Notes under the pieces: model-generated | Databases searched by the model: none | Seen by the model: only the letters and a program-made list of their open reading frames with translations | Told to the model about the DNA's origin: nothing | Program-made: the position numbers and the translations under genes | Source of the DNA: Hyphomicrobiaceae bacterium | GTDB taxonomy: Bacteria; Pseudomonadota; Alphaproteobacteria; Rhizobiales; Devosiaceae | DNA length: 64,000 nucleotides | NCBI GenBank assembly: GCA_020638095.1 | Contig: JACKJF010000003.1 | Span: 930,001 to 994,000, forward strand | Direction of reading: 5' to 3' | Shown here: one piece after another, positions 27,372 to 36,191 of the stretch | Layout of the letters: the number at the start of each line of letters is the position of its first letter | Numbering within the stretch: the first letter of the stretch is position 1

Positions 27372-28727
27372 ATGAATAGCGATGGCGCCAAGGCGTTGAT
27401 CTGTGTCGAAGAGGGCGGTCTTTCCGCGCTCGGGCTTGGGGACGCGGCCGAAAACTGGTGTGCTGCCAACGACTTCACCGGCAAATCCGGTCAGTTGCTC
27501 GCTCTCCCCGATCTTGCCAATGGCGGCGTTCGCGCCCATCTTTTCGGGCTCGGCAGCAGGGACGGGCGTAACCCGCTGCTTCTCGGACAGGCCGCCGCCG
27601 CGCTTTCAAAGGGCAGCTACCGCCTCGAAGGTCTCAAAAGCGACGCCGCGGAACAGGCGCTTGGTTTTCTCCTTGGCGCCTACAAGTTCCAGCTATCAGG
27701 TGGCGAGGCGGATGCGCCGATACTTTCGAGCGAGTCCACGCCCTCGGCCGAAGTGCTGGCGCTCCGTGACGCCGCCTTTCTGGCCCGTGATCTCATCAAC
27801 CTGCCGGCCAACCTGCTCGGCCCGGACGCCTATGCGACCCGCGTGCTCGAATTCGCCGAGGGCCACAAGATGGTGGCGCGCGAAATCCGCGGCGACGCCC
27901 TGCTCGACGAAAACTTCCCGATGATCCATGCCGTCGGCCGCGCCTCGTCCCAGGCGCCGCGCCTGATGGATCTGACTTGGGGTGATCCGGGCCACCCGAA
28001 AGTGACGCTCGTCGGCAAGGGCGTGACCTTCGATACCGGCGGTCTTGACCTCAAGCCGGCCTCGGCCATGGCCTTGATGAAGAAGGACATGGGTGGTTCA
28101 GCCAACATTCTCGGCCTGGCCCATGTCATCATGGCCAACCGGTTGCCCGTGCGGCTGCGCGTGCTGGTTCCGATCGTCGAAAATGCCGTGTCGGGCTCGG
28201 CCTTTCGCCCGGGCGACGTGCTGACCTCGCGCAAGGGCATTACCGTTGAAATCGGCAACACGGACGCCGAGGGCCGTCTGATTCTCGCCGATGCGCTGGC
28301 GCTCGCGACCGAGGAAAAGCCCGAAATCCTCATCGATATGGCAACCCTGACCGGTGCCGCCCGCATCGCTGTCGGTTTCGAGCTCGCGGCGCTGTTCACC
28401 GCGAGCGACCCGCTTGCCGACGCAATGGCCAAATACGGCAACCAGTGGGGCGATCCGGTCTGGCGCATGCCGCTCTGGCAGAACTATGCCAGCGGCATGA
28501 AGTCCAAGGTCGCCGATATCAATCACATAGCCAGCCAGTCCTATGCCGGCGCCATTGTTGCTGCACTGTTTCTCGAGAAGTTCACCGAAGGGGCCGGCGA
28601 ATGGGTGCATCTTGATATTTCCGGTTGGGCCCTTGAGCCGCGGCCGGGCCGCCCGGCAGGCGGCACCGAAGCCGGCATTCGTGCCGCCTATTTCGCCTTC
28701 AAGGACCGATTTCCGCCGCGCGCCTGA
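27372..28727 (+). CDS. M17 leucyl aminopeptidase family protein
   Basis: Cytosolic di-metal aminopeptidase of 451 residues. The C-terminal catalytic domain shows VGKGVTFDTGGLDLKPA with the metal Lys and Asp, KKDMGGSAN, and the family signature NTDAEGRLIL at about 296-305. The N-terminal domain (about 1-150) is divergent, as in the short M17 proteins of alphaproteobacteria. Substrate preference cannot be told; peptide turnover is likely. A TTAACC/GGTTAA inverted pair (about 27299-27318) lies upstream between it and the TPR lipoprotein gene. Confidence 0.9.
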   Translation: MNSDGAKALICVEEGGLSALGLGDAAENWCAANDFTGKSGQLLALPDLANGGVRAHLFGLGSRDGRNPLLLGQAAAALSKGSYRLEGLKSDAAEQALGFLLGAYKFQLSGGEADAPILSSESTPSAEVLALRDAAFLARDLINLPANLLGPDAYATRVLEFAEGHKMVAREIRGDALLDENFPMIHAVGRASSQAPRLMDLTWGDPGHPKVTLVGKGVTFDTGGLDLKPASAMALMKKDMGGSANILGLAHVIMANRLPVRLRVLVPIVENAVSGSAFRPGDVLTSRKGITVEIGNTDAEGRLILADALALATEEKPEILIDMATLTGAARIAVGFELAALFTASDPLADAMAKYGNQWGDPVWRMPLWQNYASGMKSKVADINHIASQSYAGAIVAALFLEKFTEGAGEWVHLDISGWALEPRPGRPAGGTEAGIRAAYFAFKDRFPPRA

Positions 28728-28739
28728 CCACTTGCCAAA

Positions 28740-28772
28740 TTCCATATAGTTGATAAAGTCAACTATATGGAA
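28740..28772. promoter_or_regulatory. perfect 33-bp palindrome over the start codon of the MarR-GNAT gene
   Basis: Two 14-base arms, TTCCATATAGTTGA and TCAACTATATGGAA, are exact reverse complements around TAAAG. The right arm contains the ATG (28767). TAGTTGA/TCAACTA half-sites are typical of MarR-family operators, so the product very probably binds here to repress its own gene. Confidence 0.8.
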
Positions 28773-29705
28773 AACGTTCCTGAAACAATTGCCGCCGTCC
28801 GCGCCTTCAACCGGTTTTACACCCGGGTCGTCGGCCTCATCGACCGGCACGTGCTTCATTCGCCCTATGCCCTGGCGGAGGCGCGCCTGCTTTACGAGAT
28901 CTGGGCCCGTGGGCCGGTCCGGTCGCGCGAACTCGCCGAAACGCTCGACATGGACCCCGGCCAACTGTCCCGATTGGTCAAGGCGCTTGCCCGTCGCGGC
29001 CTGATCGAAAGCCGCCGTGACGAAAAGGACGGGCGGGTCTTCTGGCTGACGCTCACGTCAAAAGGCAAGGATGCGGCAACCGAACTCAACACGCTTTCCG
29101 AAGAAAGCGTCGCGCGCCTTGTCGAACCGCTGTCACCTGAAAAACAGGTCCGCCTGACCGGCGCAATGACAACCATCACAAGATTGCTGTCGCGGTCGGG
29201 CCCCGACGCAAAGGTGACCTATCGCCCCCACAGGCTCGGCGAACTGGGCTGGCTCATTCACCGTCAGGCTCTGCTCTATGGCGCCGAATATGGCTGGAAC
29301 GGCGAGTTTGAAACCCTGATCGCCCGCATCTACCACGAATATGAGACCCATCCCGAGATCGAGCGCAAAAGGCTCTGGGTCGCTGAGTTGGGCGGCGCTG
29401 TCGCCGGCTCGATCTTTGTCCTGCCCAACGCCGACGATCCGGAGATTGCGCAACTGCGCATGCTCTACGTCGAACCGGAGGCGCGCGGCCATCGCGTCGG
29501 CCAGACGCTGGTCGAAAAGGTGGTGCGCTTCTCTCGCGATGCCGGCTATCGCGGCGTCATGTTATGGACGCAGGACTGCCTCGTCTCGGCGCGCCGGATC
29601 TACCAGGGAGCAGGCTTTGTTCTCGAACGCGAAGACCGGCACCATTCCTTCGGCGTTGACCTTAATGGTCAATACTGGACGCTGGATCTGACACACGGAA
29701 ATTGA
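28767..29705 (+). CDS. MarR-type regulator fused to GNAT acetyltransferase
   Basis: A 312-residue fusion. Residues about 10-140 are a MarR winged helix: PVRSRELAETLDMDPGQLSRLVKALARRGLIESRRDEKDGR includes the recognition helix and wing. Residues about 155-312 are a GNAT acetyltransferase, with LRMLYVEPEARGHRVGQTLVEKVVRFSRDAG providing the acetyl-CoA loop (RGHRVGQ). The fusion type is widespread but its substrates are mostly unknown. No ribosome site precedes the ATG; instead the start sits inside a palindrome, so the mRNA may be leaderless or very short-leadered. Convergent with the dehydrogenase gene. Confidence 0.92.
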   Translation: MENVPETIAAVRAFNRFYTRVVGLIDRHVLHSPYALAEARLLYEIWARGPVRSRELAETLDMDPGQLSRLVKALARRGLIESRRDEKDGRVFWLTLTSKGKDAATELNTLSEESVARLVEPLSPEKQVRLTGAMTTITRLLSRSGPDAKVTYRPHRLGELGWLIHRQALLYGAEYGWNGEFETLIARIYHEYETHPEIERKRLWVAELGGAVAGSIFVLPNADDPEIAQLRMLYVEPEARGHRVGQTLVEKVVRFSRDAGYRGVMLWTQDCLVSARRIYQGAGFVLEREDRHHSFGVDLNGQYWTLDLTHGN

Positions 29706-29732
29706 ATTGAGCCCGGTGCGTGGATCGATGCG

Positions 29733-30671
29733 TCAATAGCCCAGATCACGATCGATGACGTTGGGCAGCGGCTCACCCGCTTCGTGGCGAAGAATTACCT
29801 CGGCGAAATAACGCGCACCGGCTTCAGGGTCCGAAACCGCTGCGACATGCGGCGTGATGAAACAATTGGGGAGGTTCCATAGCGGAGACGTCTCCGGCAA
29901 TGGTTCGGTTTCGAACACGTCGAGGCTGGCCGCACCCAATGTTCCGTCCGCCAGCGCCGTCATCAGGTCCGCCTCAACCTGATGCCCGCCGCGGGCCGCG
30001 TTGATCACAGCCGGGCCCTGCAACAGCACGCCCTTGTGCAGCTTTTCGAATACGTCGCGGCAAAGAATGCCACGCGTTTCCGGCGTCAACGGCAGGAGAT
30101 TGACCAGAATATCGGTTCCGGCAAGGAAAGGTTCGAATCCCTCCTGGCCCGCAAAAGTGTCCACACCCGTGACTGCCTTCATTCGCCGGCTCCACCCCAG
30201 CACGCGAAAACCCTGAGCCAGGAGCCGCGCCGCCGCATGAAGCCCGAGCTGGCCGAGCCCCATGACCCCGACGGTTACGTCCGTGCCTTTGGCCGGCGCC
30301 ACGTTGTGCCAGCGGTGGAGGCGCTGGTCTGCCAGAAATCCGGCACTGTTCCGGAGGTGCATCATCGCGTTGGCGACCACATAGTCCCCCATTCGTGTCG
30401 TCAGGTCCGGGTCAACGAACCGGACGATGGGGACACTGGGCAGTCGCGGATGGGTCAAGAGCGCATCGACCCCGGCACCATAAGACAATACCGCCTCAAG
30501 TCCCGTCAGCCCTTCGAAAGCATCCGCCAGGGGCTTCCACACCAGAACATAGCGGACCTTGTCTGCATCGAACGAGTCGCCACGCCGGACAATTGGATAG
30601 GCTGGAAGCCGGCGACGAAGCCGCTCGGCCCACGCGTCTTCATTTGTCTGGTTGAGGTGAAGCAGCAGCAT
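29733..30671 (-). CDS. D-2-hydroxyacid dehydrogenase, glyoxylate/hydroxypyruvate reductase A-like
   Basis: NAD(P)-dependent reductase of 312 residues (GhrA branch). The Rossmann loop is GVMGLGQLG, the catalytic Arg lies in INAARGGH, the Glu in DVFETEPLPE and the His in ITPHVAAVS. The start was set at ATG 30671 (MLLLHLNQTN), because the upstream TTG 30704 lies inside the terminator of the cytochrome gene. It reads in the same direction as the cytochrome gene but is separated from it by that terminator. Confidence 0.88.
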   Translation of the reverse strand: MLLLHLNQTNEDAWAERLRRRLPAYPIVRRGDSFDADKVRYVLVWKPLADAFEGLTGLEAVLSYGAGVDALLTHPRLPSVPIVRFVDPDLTTRMGDYVVANAMMHLRNSAGFLADQRLHRWHNVAPAKGTDVTVGVMGLGQLGLHAAARLLAQGFRVLGWSRRMKAVTGVDTFAGQEGFEPFLAGTDILVNLLPLTPETRGILCRDVFEKLHKGVLLQGPAVINAARGGHQVEADLMTALADGTLGAASLDVFETEPLPETSPLWNLPNCFITPHVAAVSDPEAGARYFAEVILRHEAGEPLPNVIDRDLGY

Positions 30672-30691
30672 TTCCGGCGTCACAAGCAAAG

Positions 30692-30719
30692 CGGGGCCGC
30701 ACAACCCTGTGCGGCCCCG
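30692..30719 (-). terminator. terminator of the cytochrome c gene
   Basis: Perfect 12-bp stem CGGGGCCGCACA-ACCC-TGTGCGGCCCCG, 25 bases beyond the cytochrome stop on the minus strand. The following GCTTTGCTTG is only moderately U-rich. Confidence 0.7.
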
Positions 30720-30744
30720 ATCTGGAATGTATCAGCGGTGGCGA

Positions 30745-31644
30745 TCAGTTGACCGCCGGGGCGGTCGCCGGCAGCACCATCGTGCTGTTGTCGACGGCAC
30801 TGTTGATGTTGGTCACCGCATCGGCCGGCTGGCTCATCGTATCCGCTGCAGGAGTTGCATCCGCCGCTGGGGTTGTGTCCGCAGCCGGCGTCGCATCAGC
30901 TGCAGGAGTCGTGTCTGCCGCCGGTGCGGGCGTCGCGTCAGCCGCCGGAGCGGGCGTTGCATCAGCCGCCGGAGTTGCGTCAGCTGCAGGTGCGGGCGTT
31001 GCATCCGCCGCAGGAGCAGGCGTCGCATCCGCTGCCGGGGCTGCATCGGCAACCGGCGTCGCCGCGGTCGCATCGGCAGCAGGAGCAGCGTCGACCGGCG
31101 GGAAGGGAACCGGGTTGGGCGACAAGGAAGTCAGATACGCGATGATATCGGCACGTTCGCTGTCCTTGGGCAGGCCGGCAAACGTCATCTTGGTGCCCGG
31201 CGCAAAGGCTTTCGGCGAGGTCAGGAACTCGTTCAGCCTTTCGAACGTCCAGGTGTCACCCTCGTTGTGCAGCGCCGTCAGGGCGTCGGAATAGGCAAAG
31301 TCGCTCTTGTGGGCCACGGGGCCGCCAACGACATTGTAGAGTTCAGGTCCGGTCTTGTTGCCAGAGCCCTCTTCGAAATTGTGGCACGACTGGCACTTGC
31401 GTGCGACCTTGGCACCGTTTTCGGCGCTTGCCGTTGCCAGAAGCTGTGCGATCGTCATCGTCGGAGCGGTGGTTTCGGCAGGTGCGGACGTTTCCCCGGA
31501 AGCAGCCGGTTCCGGAAGAGCATAGCCGCCGTTCCGGTCCTCGATCGGCTTGTAAAGGGCCTCGGCCAGGAAGCCGACCCCCATCACCAGCAGCAAGGTG
31601 CCGAGGATGGCGCCGATAATCTTGTTCCACTCAAAAGAATCCAT
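30745..31644 (-). CDS. membrane-anchored cytochrome c with Ala/Pro/Asp/Thr-repeat tail
   Basis: A 299-residue class I cytochrome c of the CycM/c552 kind. One uncleaved helix (about 8-28) anchors it; haem attachment is CQSCH at 84-88 and the distal ligand is Met153 in GTKMTFAG. The haem domain ends near residue 175. Residues about 186-269 are repeats of AADATPAP and AADTTP, an extended tail in the periplasm. It probably carries electrons from bc1 complex to a terminal oxidase. The ATG at 31644 has GGAGAC eight bases upstream; the frame opening at 31677 is extra. Confidence 0.9.
   Translation of the reverse strand: MDSFEWNKIIGAILGTLLLVMGVGFLAEALYKPIEDRNGGYALPEPAASGETSAPAETTAPTMTIAQLLATASAENGAKVARKCQSCHNFEEGSGNKTGPELYNVVGGPVAHKSDFAYSDALTALHNEGDTWTFERLNEFLTSPKAFAPGTKMTFAGLPKDSERADIIAYLTSLSPNPVPFPPVDAAPAADATAATPVADAAPAADATPAPAADATPAPAADATPAADATPAPAADATPAPAADTTPAADATPAADTTPAADATPAADTMSQPADAVTNINSAVDNSTMVLPATAPAVN
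30838..31089. repeat. coding tandem repeat in the cytochrome tail
   Basis: About 250 bases of 15-24 base units encoding AADATPAP-type blocks. Arrays of near-identical units alternate with diverged ones, suggesting past slippage or recombination. The reading frame stays intact. Confidence 0.85.
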
Positions 31645-31930
31645 AAGGTGTCTCCGTGCCGTTTCGCCCCAGTGCACAAACCCGGTTTGGCAGCCCCAAT
31701 TCGGACGAATCCCGAACCTGACAAGGCCGCGCGGAATGTATAGTCCGGCTGACCTTCCGGCAACCGGCTACGCATCAAGTGCGACAATGGGTGCGCAATA
31801 GACTTTGGTTTTCACAAAAGCAAGTCGCCCGGCCCCGAAATGCGCCGAAATTGCAGGTGCTTTCAAGCCGGTTGACGCCGCGCCAAAGGCTCACCATAAC
31901 GAGCCTCGAAATCGAATGGGGCATCAGAGA

Positions 31931-32773
31931 ATGGCCAAGAAAATTGCATTCCAGGGAGAATATGGCGCCTTCAGCAACGAAGCGGCACTCGCCTGTTTCC
32001 CGAACGACGAGCCCATGCCCTGCGTCACCTTCGAACAGACCATTGCCGCCGTGCAATCGGGTGAGGCCGACCATGCCGTGGTGCCGGTCGAAAACTCGCT
32101 CTATGGCCGCATCGCCGACATCCATCATATCCTGCCCGAAAGCGGCCTGTTCATCATTGGCGAGCACTTCCAGCCCATCCGCATGAACCTCCTCGGCGTT
32201 CCGGGGGCGAAGTTTGAAGACATCAAGGCCGTTCAGTCACTTTCCGTCGCGCTCGGCCAGTGCCGCCGTTTCATCGCCGAACACAGGCTGAGGACCATCA
32301 ATTCGGTCGATACGGCAGGCTCCGCCCGCGAAGTCGCCGAACGGGGCGACAAGTCCGTCGCCGCTATCGCCTCGAAACTCGCCGCCCAAATTCATGGCCT
32401 CGACGTCATCAGGGAGAATATCGAGGACGCCGCCCACAACACGACCCGCTTCCTCGTCATGTCCCGCGAGCGAAAGATTGCGCCGCTCGGCGACACGCCC
32501 GTGCGCACAACGTTCGTTTTCCGTGTGCGCAACGTGCCAGCCTCGCTCTACAAGGCCATGGGCGGCTTTGCCACCAACGGCATCAACATGACCAAGCTCG
32601 AGAGCTATATGGTCGACGGCTCGTTCACCGCCACCCAGTTTTACGCCGATATTGAGGGTCATCCCGACGAACAGCGGGTCAAGTACGCGTTCGAGGAACT
32701 CGACTTCTTCACCGACCATTTCAAGCTGCTTGGCGTCTATCCGGCGTCGCGACCCTCCGGTCAGGACAAATAG
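31931..32773 (+). CDS. pheA: prephenate dehydratase
   Basis: Converts prephenate to phenylpyruvate in phenylalanine synthesis. The 280-residue protein has the two-lobe catalytic domain (AFQGEYGAFSNEAAL, VPVENSLYGRI, and the catalytic NTTRFLVMSRE near 173-183) and a C-terminal ACT domain (TTFVFRVRNVPASLYKAMGGFATNGINMTKLES) for feedback by phenylalanine. There is no chorismate mutase domain, as usual for alphaproteobacteria. The ATG at 31931 gives the family N-terminus. The 286-base region upstream is shared with the divergent cytochrome gene. Confidence 0.95.
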   Translation: MAKKIAFQGEYGAFSNEAALACFPNDEPMPCVTFEQTIAAVQSGEADHAVVPVENSLYGRIADIHHILPESGLFIIGEHFQPIRMNLLGVPGAKFEDIKAVQSLSVALGQCRRFIAEHRLRTINSVDTAGSAREVAERGDKSVAAIASKLAAQIHGLDVIRENIEDAAHNTTRFLVMSRERKIAPLGDTPVRTTFVFRVRNVPASLYKAMGGFATNGINMTKLESYMVDGSFTATQFYADIEGHPDEQRVKYAFEELDFFTDHFKLLGVYPASRPSGQDK

Positions 32774-33138
32774 GCCCAGCCCGAGGCGGCCCCGACAAGG
32801 ATCAGGAACGCCCCGCCATAGGTGAAGGATCGCGGTGTGCGATTGGCCAGCGACAGCGACCTGACGCCGACTTCCGGAAAAATCATCGAAATGGTGCATT
32901 TGACCGTCAGCGCGCAGCCGAAAAGCGTCAACACGATTCCTGGCCAGGTCCAGACCTGATGCAGAGCCACGATCACCAGTGCTGGCCAGAGTTCGAGCGC
33001 GAAGGTTCGGATGACGACCCCGCTCGTGCCCTGTTCATGCAGCCGGGCAAAGAAGTCCATCCACATGCGCGGTCTGGCCACGTGGCTGACACCCATGAGA
33101 ACGCAGCCGAGCGTCATGACCAATTCGACCGCTTTCAC
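32761..33138 (-). CDS. small membrane protein of unknown function
   Basis: About 125 residues with four hydrophobic segments (near 5-22, 45-65, 65-85 and 103-122) and no family I can name. HVARPRMWMDFFARLHEQG and HQVWTWPGIVLTLFGCALTVK resemble a group of uncharacterised four-helix proteins. The start is uncertain: GTG 33138 gives a full first helix, ATG 33117 would cut it. The 3' end overlaps pheA by 13 bases tail to tail. The frame is open to 33804 but the upstream part opposes trxC and is a shadow. Confidence 0.6.
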   Translation of the reverse strand: MKAVELVMTLGCVLMGVSHVARPRMWMDFFARLHEQGTSGVVIRTFALELWPALVIVALHQVWTWPGIVLTLFGCALTVKCTISMIFPEVGVRSLSLANRTPRSFTYGGAFLILVGAASGWAYLS

Positions 33139-33296
33139 CGCGCTGTCGGCGAACAAGATTTGGCTCCCCGGTACTTGCCAGCCCTTGATTGATAGGCGTT
33201 TTTGCGGTTGGCGCAATCGGGGGTTTGCCTTTGCCCACGATCCAGATGCCGCGACAGGCCGGCGGCGGTGCCCCTTGCAACCTGTGCCCAATCGCA

Positions 33297-33320
33297 ATAT
33301 ATTAGAAGCAGCTAATATAT
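33297..33320. promoter_or_regulatory. AT-rich operator-like inverted repeat upstream of trxC
   Basis: ATATATTAG and CTAATATAT are exact reverse complements separated by AAGCAG, ending 16 bases before the trxC ATG in otherwise G+C-rich DNA. The position would block the promoter or initiation complex. Winged-helix redox or metal sensors of the ArsR/MarR type bind such sites; the regulator is not identified. Confidence 0.6.
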
Positions 33321-33336
33321 CACCCGTGAGGCGATC

Positions 33337-33795
33337 ATGTCCGATACCCATTCCCATCATATCGTCTGCCCGCACTGCGCGCAGGTCAACCGCGTCACCG
33401 AAGGCAAGGAACTGACCGCGAAGTGTGGTTCCTGCAAGGAGCCGCTTTTCGACGGTCATCCCGCCAACGTTGATGGCAATGCCTTCATGAAACAGATCAA
33501 CAAGTCCGACGTGCCGGTCCTCGTCGACGTCTGGGCGCCCTGGTGCGGCCCGTGCCGAATCATGGGCCCCGAATTCGAAAAGGCGGCCCATGAGCTCGAA
33601 CCGCAGATGCGCTTCGTAAAGCTCAATTCCGATGACGAGCAGGCCATTTCCTCGCGTCTTGGCATTCGCGGCATTCCGACCATGCTTTTGATGCATCATG
33701 GGCGCGAGATCGGACGCGTTTCCGGCGCCATGCCCTCGAGCCAGATCGTCGCCTGGGCAAAGGAACAGATGGCATCGGTCCGCACCCCCGCGTGA
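33337..33795 (+). CDS. trxC: thioredoxin 2
   Basis: Thioredoxin of 152 residues with the TrxC zinc ribbon: Cys11, Cys14, Cys30 and Cys33 (CPHC and CGSC). The redox site WCGPC has Cys70 and Cys73, and the cis-proline is in IRGIPTML. TrxC reduces ribonucleotide reductase and oxidised proteins and is often induced by oxidants in other bacteria. The inverted repeat just upstream suggests regulation here too. Confidence 0.95.
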   Translation: MSDTHSHHIVCPHCAQVNRVTEGKELTAKCGSCKEPLFDGHPANVDGNAFMKQINKSDVPVLVDVWAPWCGPCRIMGPEFEKAAHELEPQMRFVKLNSDDEQAISSRLGIRGIPTMLLMHHGREIGRVSGAMPSSQIVAWAKEQMASVRTPA

Positions 33796-33832
33796 AGCTT
33801 GCAATTTCGGGTCGGATACGCCACATAGACCG

Positions 33833-33930
33833 CCGGGAGGTTGGCGCGGACGGAGTCCTCGCCAACCGGGTCAGGTCCGGAAGGAAGCAGCCCTAACGAG
33901 TTTTTCTTCGGGTCGTTGTCAGCCTCCTGC
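33833..33930 (+). ncRNA. ffs: signal recognition particle RNA (short bacterial type)
   Basis: Contains the universal SRP domain IV hairpin sequence GTCAGGTCCGGAAGGAAGCA (about 33880-33899), with GGAA tetraloop and the asymmetric internal loop bound by Ffh. GGGAGGTTG near the 5' end pairs with CAGCCTCCT at the 3' end, closing a rod of about 98 bases as in other alphaproteobacteria. Exact ends are estimated. It sits between trxC and dnaX. Confidence 0.93.
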
Positions 33931-34013
33931 TCAGGCCGCTAAGCTGAGTGAATGATGTCGGCCGATTCTCGAAACAACCGCAAAAATTCGCCACGCGCCG
34001 GGGCCTTCGCCTG

Positions 34014-35756
34014 ATGGCGGAAAAGGCCAATTCCCCCTATCTGGTGCTGGCGCGCAAATACCGGCCGCGCGATTTCTCCGCCATGATCGGCCAGCAGGCA
34101 ATGGTCCAGACGCTGACCAACGCCTTCAAGTCCGGTCGCATCCACCATGCTTTCATTTTGACCGGCGTGCGCGGCGTCGGCAAAACCACGACGGCCCGCA
34201 TTCTGGCCCGCGCCTTCAACTATGTAGGTAAGGGCGGCGCCGCGCCGACGCTCGATCTCTCGACCCCGGGCGAGCATTGCGAGGCCATCATCGAGGGACG
34301 GCATGTCGACGTTCTCGAAATGGACGCCGCCTCAAATACCGGCATCAACGATATCCGCGAAATCATCGACTCTGTGCGGTACGGGCCGGTTTCGGCGCCC
34401 TACAAGGTCTACATCATCGACGAAGTTCACATGCTCTCCAACCAGGCCTTCAACGGCCTGCTGAAGACGCTCGAAGAGCCGCCGCCCTATGTGAAGTTCA
34501 TCTTTGCCACCACGGAAATCCGCAAGGTTCCGGTGACGATCCTCAGCCGCTGCCAGCGCTTTGACCTTCGCCGCGTGCCCGCCGACCAGATGATCGCCTA
34601 TCTTGGTCAGTTGCTCGCGAACGAAAGCCTTGAGGCCGAACCCGAGGCCATTTCTCTCATCGTCCGTGCGGGCGAGGGCTCTGTGCGCGACTGCCTGTCG
34701 CTGCTCGATCAGGCCATTTCCTATGCCGGCGGCAAGGTAACCGCGGAAACGGTGACCCGCATGCTGGGTCTGGCCGACCGTACGCGCATTCTCGATCTTT
34801 TCGAGGAATTGATGGCCGGCCGCATTGCCGACGCGCTCGACAACCTCAGGAACCAGTACGATCTTGGTGCGGACCCTGAGACGATGATTGCCGATCTCGC
34901 CAATCTGACCCACGTCCTCACCCGCATGAAGCTCGTGCCGGCCGCCGCCGATGACCCTGCGCTGACGCCGGAAGAACGCACGCGTGGCGCTGAAATGGCG
35001 CAAAAGCTCAACATGCGCGCGCTCACCCGCACCTGGCAGATTCTGCAATCCGGCCTCGAGGAAGTGACGCGCGCGCCGAACGCCATTCAGGCGGCCGAAA
35101 TGGTCCTGGTCCGGCTGGCTCACGCGGCGGATCTGCCGACCCCGGACGAACTGATCCTGAAGATCAATTCGGGCGAAACCGACGGGGCGAACCAGCCGCA
35201 GGGCATCCCGTCCCAACCGCACTCCGCCCCACGGGCGCTCCAGTCGCGTCCGGGTCCCTCGCTCGCCGTCAGTCAGCCGCGACCCGATTTTGTGCCCGCC
35301 GAACCCGCCCCGGAACCAGCAAAACCTCGGGGCAACCTCGCCGATCCACGTTCCTTCGCCGAGCTGGTCGTCCTCGCTTCCGCCAAACGCGATCTCATCG
35401 TCAAGGACGCGCTTGAAGCCTCTGTCCGCCTGGTTTCGTTTGAACCGGGCCGCATGGAAATCGGCCTCATCGATGGTGCCGACCGCGGCATCGTGCAGAC
35501 CCTGATTGCCCGGCTTCGGGACTGGACTGGCCGCAACTGGATCATTTCGGTCACCAACGACGAGGTGAGTGTTCCAACCCTTCGCGAACAGTCCCAGGCC
35601 GACCGAAAGGCTGCCGAGGAACGGGCCGGTCAGGACCCGCTGGTCAGGGCGGTGCTCGACGCCTTTCCCAAATCGAAAATTGTCAACGTGCGGCAGATCG
35701 GGCAGGTGCCGGCCACCGGCGCGCAATCCGACGCCGACGAAGAAGAAGAGGACTGA
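34014..35756 (+). CDS. dnaX: DNA polymerase III subunit gamma/tau
   Basis: Clamp-loader ATPase of 580 residues. N-terminal [13 protein letters not shown], Walker [11 protein letters not shown] (51-60), Walker B IIDEVHML, sensor residues in [13 protein letters not shown], then a Pro/Ala-rich linker (about 385-445) and a C-terminal domain (about 450-560) ending in acidic DADEEEED. The cysteine-rich zinc loop of gammaproteobacterial DnaX is reduced to a single Cys (PGEHCEAI), as in rhizobial proteins. ATG 34014 was preferred to GTG 33948, which starts close to the SRP RNA and adds a non-family leader. Confidence 0.94.
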   Translation: MAEKANSPYLVLARKYRPRDFSAMIGQQAMVQTLTNAFKSGRIHHAFILTGVRGVGKTTTARILARAFNYVGKGGAAPTLDLSTPGEHCEAIIEGRHVDVLEMDAASNTGINDIREIIDSVRYGPVSAPYKVYIIDEVHMLSNQAFNGLLKTLEEPPPYVKFIFATTEIRKVPVTILSRCQRFDLRRVPADQMIAYLGQLLANESLEAEPEAISLIVRAGEGSVRDCLSLLDQAISYAGGKVTAETVTRMLGLADRTRILDLFEELMAGRIADALDNLRNQYDLGADPETMIADLANLTHVLTRMKLVPAAADDPALTPEERTRGAEMAQKLNMRALTRTWQILQSGLEEVTRAPNAIQAAEMVLVRLAHAADLPTPDELILKINSGETDGANQPQGIPSQPHSAPRALQSRPGPSLAVSQPRPDFVPAEPAPEPAKPRGNLADPRSFAELVVLASAKRDLIVKDALEASVRLVSFEPGRMEIGLIDGADRGIVQTLIARLRDWTGRNWIISVTNDEVSVPTLREQSQADRKAAEERAGQDPLVRAVLDAFPKSKIVNVRQIGQVPATGAQSDADEEEED

Positions 35757-35758
35757 AA

Positions 35759-36082
35759 ATGCGCGACATTATGGGCATGATGGGCAAACTGCAGGACATG
35801 CAGGAAAAGATGCAGCAGATGCAGGCGGAAGCCGAGGCCCAGGCGGTCGACGGCGTCTCCGGCGGCGGGCTGGTGCACGTGACCCTCAGCGGCAAGGGCG
35901 AAATGCGGGGCCTCAAGATCGATCCCTCGCTCCTCAGGGAAGACGAGATGGATATTCTCGAGGACCTGATCGTTGCCGCCCACAACGACGCCAAGCAGAA
36001 GTCCGAGGCAATGATGCAGGACAGGATGAAGGAATTGACCGCAGGTCTGCCCATCCCGCCGGGCATGAAACTGCCGTTCTAG
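35759..36082 (+). CDS. ybaB: nucleoid-associated protein, YbaB/EbfC family
   Basis: Small DNA-binding protein of 107 residues, almost always between dnaX and recR. A long N-terminal helix rich in Met and Gln ([22 protein letters not shown]) leads into [19 protein letters not shown]; the dimer forms tweezers around DNA. It begins two bases after dnaX and is surely cotranscribed with it. In this genome recR does not follow directly because an extra gene and a GNAT gene intervene. Confidence 0.95.
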   Translation: MRDIMGMMGKLQDMQEKMQQMQAEAEAQAVDGVSGGGLVHVTLSGKGEMRGLKIDPSLLREDEMDILEDLIVAAHNDAKQKSEAMMQDRMKELTAGLPIPPGMKLPF

Positions 36083-36100
36083 TTGAGCTTTTTACATCTG

Positions 36101-36129
36101 TTGACAGCGTGCTCGAATTGACCTAGAAA
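36101..36129 (+). promoter_or_regulatory. near-consensus sigma70 promoter of the orphan gene
   Basis: TTGACA (36101-36106) and TAGAAA (36124-36129) are separated by exactly 17 bases. Transcription should begin near 36136. This is the most consensus-like promoter I see in the window and it feeds only the inserted gene. Confidence 0.6.
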
Positions 36130-36191
36130 ATGATCTGCAGATGTACTGCAGCGAGGAATCAGCGAGACTGCAGTGCAAATTGGAAAAGCAA

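Noticed and set aside
30671..30704. TTG start for the hydroxyacid dehydrogenase.
   Set aside because: It falls within the 12-bp stem of the cytochrome terminator.
33948..34013. Upstream GTG start for dnaX.
   Set aside because: The added residues do not match the family, and the site lies within about 20 bases of the SRP RNA end.
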